Below the pieces are notes generated by a model that did not search any database, was not told the origin of the DNA, and saw nothing but the letters and a program-made list of their open reading frames with translations. Of a stretch of 64,000 nt of DNA, positions 18,827-26,097 are shown in pieces. A program made the translations under genes and the position numbers. The stretch's first letter is position 1, and every line of letters starts with the position of its first letter. This DNA comes from Mycobacterium montefiorense. Its GTDB lineage: Bacteria > Actinomycetota > Actinomycetes > Mycobacteriales > Mycobacteriaceae. Where the stretch lies: the NCBI RefSeq assembly GCF_003112775.1, contig NZ_BFCH01000018.1:1044362-1108361 (forward strand), in the 5' to 3' direction.

Positions 18827-18889
18827 AAGATCGACGAACCTTTCGAAGCGAGGGGCCCTGCTTGACAACGGCCCACCTACCCACAAATA

Positions 18890-18919
18890 CTACAGTCAGT
18901 GTAGTTACAGTGACTGTAG
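18890..18919. promoter_or_regulatory. overlapping palindromic TetR operators
   Basis: CTACAGTCA at 18890-18898 and TGACTGTAG at 18911-18919 form perfect 9-base arms. Inside are two smaller palindromes: CTACA-GTCAG-TGTAG (18890-18904) and TACAGT-G-ACTGTA (18906-18918). Such side-by-side sites suit two TetR dimers. They lie 64 bases before the TetR GTG and 24 bases before the monooxygenase GTG, and should control both directions. Confidence 0.7.
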
Positions 18920-18942
18920 ATTCAACCGGGAGGACCACCGGC

Positions 18943-20325
18943 GTGGCGCAGCGTTACTGCATTATCGGAGCCGGATACACCGGCCTCGCGGTTGCGAAGG
19001 CCTACTCGGATCTGGGGTTGGCCTATGACCACATCGAGGCGACCGACGCCATCGGCGGTAACTGGTCCCACGGCGTGTATGACTCGACCTACCTAATCAG
19101 CTCGAAGGCGGTGACCGAGTACCCCGACTATCCCATGCCTGCCGATTACCCAGACTTCCCGAGTGCTGCTCAGATGCGCGACTACCTGCGCTCGTTTGCG
19201 CACACGTTCGGGCTTGAGCGCAACATCGAATTCGAGACTCTGGTCAGAGACGTCACGCCGCTCGACGACAGCGGTCTCGCCGGCTGGCGCGTCGAGTTCG
19301 CCAATGGACAGGTCCGCGAGTACAACGGCGTCGTAGTGGCCAACGGCCACTACTGAGACGTCAACGTGCCGACCTATCCGGGCGAATTCACCGGCAAGCA
19401 AATCCATTCCAAGGACTACAAGCGGCCGACCGATCTCGACGGATCGCGCGTGCTGGTGGTCGGTGCGGGCAACTCCGGATGCGATCTGGCGGTGGAGGCC
19501 GCGCTGACCTTCGGTAGGTCGGAGCTGTCACTGCGACGCAGCTACTGGTTCATACCGAAATATGTGCTCGGAATACCGAGCAGCGCGTTCGACATCGGGT
19601 CGGTTCCGCTACCGAAGCTGTTGCAGGAGAAGATGTTCCGTTCGATCGTGTTTCTGGGCATGGGTAGCTTCAGGCACTTCGGACTGCGTAAGCCCACGCA
19701 CAAGATCTTCGACCAGGATTTGGTAGTCAACCAGCAATTGCCCTACTTTCTCAAGCACGGCCGTGTCACGATCCGCCCGGAAATCGACCGATTCGTCAGG
19801 CGCACAGTACATTTCATAGACGGGACGCAGAGTGCGTACGACACCATCGTGTGGGCGACCGGATTCAAGACCAGCTTCCCGTTCCTGCGCGACGGACTGC
19901 TCGATTGGGAGAACGGACAGCCCAAGCTCGTCGCGCATACCTTCGCGCCCGGCCTGGCCAATCTGCATTTCGCCGGCCTGGTCGCTCCGCGTTCGGGCGC
20001 TGGGATGCTGCTGATGAACAGTGCGCGTTTGCTCGCCGAGGTCGCCATGCTGCAACAGCGACTGCCAACACCGATCGGCGACCTGTACGCCATCGTGTCC
20101 AAGCCGTCTGCGCAGATCCTCGCCGGCGGCCCGGAACTGCGCTGGGAGGTGCTGCGTGGGCGGCTGTTGGTGCGCGCCATGACAGGGCTTGTCACCGTCG
20201 CAGGGATGCTGAGCGGTCCGGCCGGGACGACGGCCAGCGTGCCCGATCTCCCACTGCCAACGCAAGGCGGCGTTGCCCGAAGGTTGCTCCGTCCTTTACT
20301 GGCCGCCGGGCGCGCGAACGCCTGA
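18943..20325 (+). pseudogene. flavin-containing monooxygenase, opal-interrupted
   Basis: The GTG at 18943 follows GGGAGG. The frame encodes an FMO-like enzyme with FAD motif Gly-Ala-Gly-Tyr-Thr-Gly, the FMO identity motif Phe-Thr-Gly-Lys-Gln-Ile-His-Ser-Lys-Asp-Tyr, the NADPH motif Gly-Ala-Gly-Asn-Ser-Gly, and a late Ala-Thr-Gly segment. It is continuous except for TGA at 19354-19356, where family members have Trp (Gly-His-Tyr-Trp), so TGG to TGA is the simplest change. The fragment before it is 137 residues. The three genes after it are intact. The call would be reversed if the stop is a sequencing error. Confidence 0.75.
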
Positions 20326-20361
20326 CATTTTCCCGACTCACCCACAACCAAGGAGTTGCCG

Positions 20362-21588
20362 ATGTCTTCCACTTCCACTGTGACTGCCGCGAGCCCGTTG
20401 ACGCTGCCGTGCGGCGTCGTATTGCCGAACAGGATCGCGAAGGCGGCGATGAGCGAACAACTTGGGCAGATCGACGGCGCACCGAGCCAGACCCTGACCA
20501 AGCTCTACCACGCTTGGGGCCGCGGTGGCGCGGGCCTGCTCGTTACTGGCAACGTGATGATCGACCGCCGCGCCTACGTCGAGCCCCGCAACGTCACCCT
20601 CGAAGACGACCGGCACCTCGGCGCCATCGGCAGCTGGGCCCGTGCCGGTGCCCACGCAGGTTCGGTGATGGTCATGCAGATCAATCACCCCGGGCGGGTG
20701 GCGGTCGGACCGCTGTACCGGCGACCCGTCGGGCCGTCCGCGTTGCGCCCGCAGGCGCTCGGATTCAACCTGCGCAAACCCCGGGCGCTGACCATCGATG
20801 ACATCGCCGATTTGCGCCGAAGGTACACTCGCACCGCGCAACTCGCTGTGTCCGCGGGGTTCGCGGGCGTGCAGGTACATGCCGCACACGGCTATCTGCT
20901 GTCCCAATTCCTGTCACCGGTGGCTAACCGGCGCGACGACCGCTACGGCGGCAACGCCGAGAACCGGCGTCGCCTGCTGCTCGAGATCATCGCCGACGTC
21001 CGCGCCGCGATCGGTCCGGCGGCAGTGCTGTCGGTTAAGTTGAATTCGGCCGACGTCCAGCAGGGTGGTCTCGAGGAAGCCGATTCCCTTGACATCGCGC
21101 TCGCCCTCGAGCGGGCCGACGTCGACCTGCTTGAAATCTCTGGCGGCAACTACGAGGCGCCCGCGATGACCGGCATCGCGGCGGACAACACCCGCCGTCG
21201 GGAAGCGTACTTCCTGCGCTACGCCGAAGCATTGCGCGCACAGAGCGCCCTACCGCTCATGCTGACCGGCGGGATCCGCACCCTCGACTTCATCAACGAC
21301 GTAATCGCGGCCGGATCGGTGGACGTGATCGGGCTCGGCCGCCCCTTCGCCCTACAGCCCGACATCGCGGCCCGCCTGCTCGCCGGCGAACGGGCCACGC
21401 TGCCCTGCGCACCGCGGCTCCCACTGCCCGGCCTCGACCCCGTCAACTCCTACCTGCAATTGGCCTGGCACGCCGCGAACTTCCGCGACATCGTAGGCGG
21501 CGCAGCGCAATCGCGCGGACCCGGCGCAATTCGAACCTTGCTCGCCGCAGGCACGACAGTCACCGTCCGAGCCCTGACGCAGCCCTGA
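20362..21588 (+). CDS. NADH:flavin oxidoreductase (Old Yellow Enzyme family)
   Basis: A 408-residue TIM-barrel flavoprotein of the OYE family, expected to bind FMN and reduce activated C=C bonds with NAD(P)H. The N-terminal Leu-Pro-Asn-Arg-Ile segment, the His-Ala-Ala-His-Gly-Tyr-Leu-Leu-Ser-Gln-Phe-Leu-Ser-Pro motif and the downstream Asn-Arg-Arg-Asp-Asp-Arg-Tyr-Gly-Gly block are typical. The ATG at 20362 follows AAGGAG. It is second in the operon led by the interrupted monooxygenase and probably acts on the same unsaturated ketone-type substrate. Confidence 0.85.
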   Translation: MSSTSTVTAASPLTLPCGVVLPNRIAKAAMSEQLGQIDGAPSQTLTKLYHAWGRGGAGLLVTGNVMIDRRAYVEPRNVTLEDDRHLGAIGSWARAGAHAGSVMVMQINHPGRVAVGPLYRRPVGPSALRPQALGFNLRKPRALTIDDIADLRRRYTRTAQLAVSAGFAGVQVHAAHGYLLSQFLSPVANRRDDRYGGNAENRRRLLLEIIADVRAAIGPAAVLSVKLNSADVQQGGLEEADSLDIALALERADVDLLEISGGNYEAPAMTGIAADNTRRREAYFLRYAEALRAQSALPLMLTGGIRTLDFINDVIAAGSVDVIGLGRPFALQPDIAARLLAGERATLPCAPRLPLPGLDPVNSYLQLAWHAANFRDIVGGAAQSRGPGAIRTLLAAGTTVTVRALTQP

Positions 21589-21610
21589 CCCAAGCCGAAC
21601 AAGGAAATCC

Positions 21611-22411
21611 ATGAGTCTGCCCGACCCCACCATCACAACGCGCGCGATCGTCACCGGCGCCTCATCCGGCATCGGCACCGCGCTCGCCGAAGGCCTTGCG
21701 CGCCGTGGATATTCGCTGATCCTCATGGCCCGCCGCGATGACCGTCTACGAGAGCTGGCCGACCGGCTAACAGCGGCACACAACATCGCCGTGGAGATCC
21801 GCGCCGTCGACCTATCAGATGGCGCTGCACGTGACACGTTATGCACCGAAATTGCCGCACGCGAGATCGCCGTGCTGTGCAACAACGCCGGGTTTGCCAC
21901 CTACGGGGAGCTGGCGAAGGCTGATCCTGCCCGCGAACGCCAACAAGTCGAGCTAAATGCTGTCGCGGTGCACGACCTCACGCTCGCCGTGCTGCCAGGG
22001 ATGCTCGACCGTCGCGCAGGTGCCGTGCTGATTACCGGCTCCACAGCAGGCAACCAGCCCGGCCCCAACAATGCCACCTATGCCGCGACGAAGGCGTTCG
22101 CCAACACGCTCTCGGAGTCGTTGCACAGCGAACTGTCCGGTACCGGTGTGCAGTGCACACTGCTCGCGCCCGGCCCGGTACGCACCGAATACGCCGAGGT
22201 CGCCGAGGCCGCGAACCTCGACCGCCTGCTACCGGGACCCCTGTGGGTCTCCGCGGAGGAGGCCGCCGAGGCCGCCATCGACGGTATGGCGGCCGGCCGC
22301 CGCCGAGTCGTCCCCGGCGTGTTCGCCAAAGTACAGACACTCAGCGGTCAATACGCGCCACGCGCCCTGATCGGACCAATCTTGCGGACCGTCTATCAAA
22401 AGGTGAAATGA
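21611..22411 (+). CDS. SDR family oxidoreductase
   Basis: A 266-residue short-chain dehydrogenase with Thr-Gly-Ala-Ser-Ser-Gly-Ile-Gly near residues 17-24, Cys-Asn-Asn-Ala-Gly, a catalytic Ser in Thr-Gly-Ser-Thr-Ala-Gly and Tyr-Ala-Ala-Thr-Lys. The Ala-Arg-Arg-Asp-Asp-Arg after beta strand 2 suggests NADP preference. It sits 22 bases after the OYE gene and its stop overlaps the next ATG, so it is part of the same operon. It resembles DltE/YqjQ-type SDRs; the substrate is unknown. Confidence 0.85.
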   Translation: MSLPDPTITTRAIVTGASSGIGTALAEGLARRGYSLILMARRDDRLRELADRLTAAHNIAVEIRAVDLSDGAARDTLCTEIAAREIAVLCNNAGFATYGELAKADPARERQQVELNAVAVHDLTLAVLPGMLDRRAGAVLITGSTAGNQPGPNNATYAATKAFANTLSESLHSELSGTGVQCTLLAPGPVRTEYAEVAEAANLDRLLPGPLWVSAEEAAEAAIDGMAAGRRRVVPGVFAKVQTLSGQYAPRALIGPILRTVYQKVK

Positions 22412-23190
22412 GCATGGATTGGGAACCTGGCACACGATCGCAGGGACGTAGCCTCGGCGCCGATCTGCGCCGAACACTGCGCATCGCCGATCCGCGCCGC
22501 AGTCTCTACCGAGACGCGCACTATTTCACCGCCACCGTCGAGATCGACCCGCACGCGATGCGGCAATGGCTGCCCGCAGGCGTTCGGCTCGCCGAACCGG
22601 CTACCGCGGACGTGTTCACCGCATGGTTACCCGACTGCAACTACGGATCGACCTATCACGAGGCGGGCTTGTTCGTCCACATCAGGACGCTGCAAGGCAT
22701 CGGAATCCATTGCCCCTGGATGATTCTCGACGACGACGTCGCCCTAATCCTCGGCCGCGAACTCCTCGGCTATCCGAAAAAGCTCGGTGAGATCGACTGG
22801 TCGCTATCCGATACCGCAATCCGCGCTACCACAAGCCGCCGCGGCCACAAGCTCCTGCACATGAGCGGCCGCCTCGGCGCCCTGATCTCTGATCCGCCGC
22901 CGATCCTCGCCCGTCCACACCGCAACGTCGTCGGACTGTCCGGACTATTCCCGTCCTGGCTGGTCGGCTTCACCCCACGCGAGGAGGTCGTCAACGTTCG
23001 GCACGTGGACGACCTCACCCTCGAAATCGACGGTTCCGAGCGAGACCCCATCGACCAGATGGGTATCGGACGGGTGCTCGACGCTCGCGTGCACCGGGTC
23101 AATCTGCTCGGCGTCTGGGTGCCGCCGATCCCCTTGCGCCCTTTGACCCCGTTGTTCGGCATGTCGCACATGCGACCCCGAATCCTGTGA
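22408..23190 (+). CDS. acetoacetate decarboxylase-like protein
   Basis: The 260-residue protein starts at ATG 22408, overlapping the SDR stop as ATGA. It has the acetoacetate decarboxylase-like beta-cone fold signs: a Leu-Pro-Ala-Gly-Val region, a Tyr-His-Glu-Ala segment and, notably, the Leu-Leu-Gly-Tyr-Pro-Lys-Lys-Leu-Gly motif containing the Schiff-base Lys position of the family. Many actinobacterial members are not true decarboxylases and act on other oxo compounds. Operon partners (FMO, OYE, SDR) suggest it acts late in breakdown of a keto compound. Confidence 0.75.
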   Translation: MSMDWEPGTRSQGRSLGADLRRTLRIADPRRSLYRDAHYFTATVEIDPHAMRQWLPAGVRLAEPATADVFTAWLPDCNYGSTYHEAGLFVHIRTLQGIGIHCPWMILDDDVALILGRELLGYPKKLGEIDWSLSDTAIRATTSRRGHKLLHMSGRLGALISDPPPILARPHRNVVGLSGLFPSWLVGFTPREEVVNVRHVDDLTLEIDGSERDPIDQMGIGRVLDARVHRVNLLGVWVPPIPLRPLTPLFGMSHMRPRIL

Positions 23191-23203
23191 AAGGACAACA
23201 TCG

Positions 23204-23590
23204 ATGAATATCGCCGGCCGCATCACGACCGAATCGGTCGCCATCCCGCGTCCCGTCACCTCGGCACCCTCACCCGGGTCGCGACACACTGGACCAGGCG
23301 CTGGGTGCGCCCGGTGGCTACGACGCCCGGCTTGCTGACTAGCACGAGCTGTCCCTACGCGTTTCGACCCCCACGTGTCGAGCAGGTGATTTCTGAGGCC
23401 GGCAGGATCGACGTGCTTATCAACAACGCTGGCATGGGTGTTTACGGCGCCGTAGAAGACATTGCTGGGGCAACACGTGCCGATCTGAACGACCACAGAT
23501 TGCGGCGCAGAATCCATGGAACGCCTGCACGATTTCGTCACAGTGACGCTGCGCCCGTCCCTTGGCCGGCACAACCGGAAGCCACTCCCC
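23204..23590 (+). pseudogene. SDR gene remnant
   Basis: An ATG at 23204 begins Met-Asn-Ile-Ala-Gly-Arg, typical of an SDR start, but the frame loses the cofactor motif and stops at 23336. In another frame around 23380-23495 the sequence reads Glu-Ala-Gly-Arg-Ile-Asp-Val-Leu-Ile-Asn-Asn-Ala-Gly-Met-Gly, the central SDR motif, followed by a short family-like stretch. The catalytic Tyr-Lys part is not found. It was probably the fifth gene of the upstream operon before deletions removed most of it. Confidence 0.6.
23536..23548. repeat. 13-base palindrome CGTCACAGTGACG, copy 2
   Basis: Identical to the copies at 17872 and 30969. It lies in the SDR remnant region, where no intact gene is present. 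Confidence 0.45.
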
Positions 23591-23907
23591 TGCGCGTTCC
23601 GACTCCCCCACGACCACGGAAAGACTCACCCATGCACTTGATCCGAACAGCACGCGGATTTGCACATCGAAACGAGCGTGACGCAGGGCTGGGACGCAGC
23701 GGTGGGACGTCTGCCTTTAGATCGCCTGCCCATTCGGAGGTAACCCGCGGCTACCACCGGAACGCGTGGGTTCGTCTACCTGTCTCGCATTCGAAGAGAC
23801 CAAAAAACCACCTGCCGGCATTGGTAGTTGGTGATGTGTGGCCATCGGCCTTCGGTGAAGGATCGTGACGTAGGAGCTCTCGACTGAGAGAGGTGGGGTG
23901 ACGAACT

Positions 23908-24096
23908 ATGACCGATTTAGCGGCGACGGCTTGCATCGTCGGGGGCGGACCTGCGGGGATTGTGCTGCGTTTCCTGCTCGCCCGCGCCGGAGTTGATGTC
24001 GTCGTCTCGGAGTCACACTCAGACTTCAACCGTGATTTTCGTGGCGACACGCCGCAGCTTCGAGGAAATTCCCCGTCTCCTCGAATGTCGCATTGA
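23908..24096 (+). pseudogene. FAD-dependent monooxygenase, N-terminal fragment
   Basis: The 62-residue frame begins with a good FAD-binding start (Gly-Gly-Gly-Pro-Ala-Gly at about residues 12-17, acidic end of beta strand 2, then Arg-Asp-Phe-Arg-Gly-Asp-Thr) as in UbiH/PheA-type hydroxylases. After the Gly-Asp-Thr motif the family sequence stops and an unrelated tail follows. The remaining 300 or more residues are absent. The break marks the boundary with lower-G+C DNA carrying the halogenase. Confidence 0.65.
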
Positions 24097-24483
24097 TCGG
24101 CTTCGGCAGTGGCATGCGGAAGATTGCTATTTATAGGAGCGGCGCACGCAATGTTGCCGGTAGCCGGGTTGGCATCGATTTAGCTAATCAGGATGCCGCC
24201 GCCGCGAATAGAGATGGCTCCCACTATGCATGGCACAGCATTTTAGTATCGAATTCTACTATACCGCTAGCGGCGGATTGCCGTAACCGCTGGGCGCCTA
24301 GAGCTAAAGCACAGGGCATTCGACGTTTGGTGCAGCGGTTCGGTATTGACAGTGCCCTAAGAGGTAAAGAGAGTCCTCGTGCGATGGAAGCTTTGACCAT
24401 TTGGAAATCTTTGCAGAAGGCGATGTCCCGGTAGTTGCCTCAATCGGCTGCACGAATGCGTTGCATTGTTAAGGAGAAGTAGT
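24097..24483. other. lower-G+C junction region, no clear gene
   Basis: A plus-strand frame at 24093-24434 is open for 113 codons but has no recognisable domain or convincing ribosome site. Base composition is visibly more A+T-rich than the flanking mycobacterial DNA. It may be the left end of an acquired segment containing the halogenase. No transposase or direct repeat end was recognised. Confidence 0.4.
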
Positions 24484-26019
24484 GTGTTGCAAGGAATAGT
24501 AATTGTAGGTGGCGGCACTGCGGGATGGATGACAGCGTCGTATCTGAAGGTTGCGTTTGGGGACCGAATTGCGATAACGCTGGTCGAATCCGAGCAAGTA
24601 GGCACGATCGATGTCGGCGAAGCTACATTCAGCACTATCCGGCACTTTTTTGAATACCTCGGCCTCGAAGAGCATGAATGGATGCCTTCGTGTCACGCTA
24701 CCCATAAACTTGGCATTCGCTTTGAGAATTGGCGCGAGCCCGGCCATCACTTCTATCATTCTTTCGAACGTCCACGAGTCGTCGACGGGTTCAATCTCAC
24801 AGATTGGTGGCTTCACAACCCAAGGTCCGATCGATTCGATCGTGACTGCTTCCTGGTGGCCAATTTAAGTGATCACGATAGATCCCCAAGGCACCTCGAT
24901 GGTTCCCTATTTACGGGGGCATCAGAAGGAGTGCACCGCCGATCAACACTGTCTGAGCAAAGCACACAGTTTCCCTACGCGTACCACTTCGACGCGACGC
25001 TGCTCGCGGACTTCCTACGAGACTTCGCAGTGCAGCGTGGGGTCCGACACCTTCGCGACGATGTTGTGGCTGTACTTCAGGACGATCGCGGTTGGATCAG
25101 CCACCTACGCACACGAGCAAGCGGGGATGTAGCGGGCGACCTATTTGTCGACTGCACGGGCTTCCGCGGTCTCCTGCTGGGCAGGACGCTCGAGGAGCCA
25201 TTTATTTCATACCCCGACCTCCCAAATGATCGTTCGGTCGCATTGCGCGTCCCGACTGATACGCATTGCGCGCAACTGCATCCGTATACAACCGCCACAG
25301 CCCAAGATGCTGGCTGGATCTGGACGATCCCGCTTTTAGGGTGGATCGGGACCGGCTACGTCTACGCCGAGACATACTGCAGCCCTGACGAAGCAGAACG
25401 CACCCTCCGAGAGTTCGTCGGCTCTGCTGCAGAGGAACTTGAGGCAAACCATCTTCGAACGCGAGTCGGGCGCAGCCGACGATCCTGGGTTCGGAACTGC
25501 GTCGCGATAGGACCGTCCAGTGGCTTCGTCGAACCACTCGAGTCGACTGGAATATTTTTCATACAACACGGTGTAGAGCAGTTGGTGAAGCACTTTCCAG
25601 ATGAGCGTTGGGATAAGACCTTAGCGGATGCATACAATCGGAGGGTCGAGCAATGCATGGAAGGTGTACGAGAGTTCTTGGTCCTGCACTATCGTGGGGC
25701 AGCGCGTGTAGATACAAAGTACTGGCGTGACACTAAGACTCGTGAGATACCCGCCGCGCTCACCGAACGACTCTCACGTTGGCGAACCAAGTTGCCCGAT
25801 GCCGAATCAATTTTTCCGTCTTACCATGGATTTGAGGCTTACTCATACGTCTGCATGCTCATTGGGCTAGGCGGCATTTCGCTGCGGGCGTCCTCGGCTC
25901 TATCGCTGCTCGACTCAAGCACCGCCCAGCGGGAGTTCGCGTTGCTTTCTGACGAGGCGTCGGAGCTATGTCAGCTACTTCCTACAGATTACGAGTACTT
26001 AATGCAATTAGCATGGTGA
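24484..26019 (+). CDS. flavin-dependent tryptophan halogenase
   Basis: A 511-residue FADH2-dependent halogenase of the PrnA/RebH type, which chlorinates or brominates tryptophan or indole-like compounds. The GTG at 24484 is seven bases after AAGGAG. Residues 9-14 hold the FAD motif Gly-Gly-Gly-Thr-Ala-Gly. Lys75 in His-Lys-Leu-Gly-Ile matches the catalytic Lys79 of PrnA. Trp-Ile-Trp-Thr-Ile-Pro is the halogenase WxWxIP motif, and Phe-Val-Glu-Pro-Leu-Glu-Ser-Thr carries the conserved Glu region. One counted line (24841-24900) is 52% G+C against 63% in one line of the next gene. A partner flavin reductase is not adjacent. No NRPS or PKS gene is nearby, so the substrate is unknown. Confidence 0.9.
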   Translation: MLQGIVIVGGGTAGWMTASYLKVAFGDRIAITLVESEQVGTIDVGEATFSTIRHFFEYLGLEEHEWMPSCHATHKLGIRFENWREPGHHFYHSFERPRVVDGFNLTDWWLHNPRSDRFDRDCFLVANLSDHDRSPRHLDGSLFTGASEGVHRRSTLSEQSTQFPYAYHFDATLLADFLRDFAVQRGVRHLRDDVVAVLQDDRGWISHLRTRASGDVAGDLFVDCTGFRGLLLGRTLEEPFISYPDLPNDRSVALRVPTDTHCAQLHPYTTATAQDAGWIWTIPLLGWIGTGYVYAETYCSPDEAERTLREFVGSAAEELEANHLRTRVGRSRRSWVRNCVAIGPSSGFVEPLESTGIFFIQHGVEQLVKHFPDERWDKTLADAYNRRVEQCMEGVREFLVLHYRGAARVDTKYWRDTKTREIPAALTERLSRWRTKLPDAESIFPSYHGFEAYSYVCMLIGLGGISLRASSALSLLDSSTAQREFALLSDEASELCQLLPTDYEYLMQLAW

Positions 26020-26097
26020 GCTGCGGACCGACGATCCAGTCGCGCAGCGCTTTTCGACGACGCCCTGTCGCTAGCCCCTAGGGTCTCTCGCGAAACA

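Noticed and set aside
22153..22407. Extended N-terminus of the acetoacetate decarboxylase-like gene
   Set aside because: It lies inside the SDR gene in another frame and is Arg-rich; ATG 22408 with ATGA overlap is the natural start.
24093..24434. 113-codon frame before the halogenase as a real gene
   Set aside because: No ribosome site, no motif, and it spans the composition boundary; kept only as an unassigned region.
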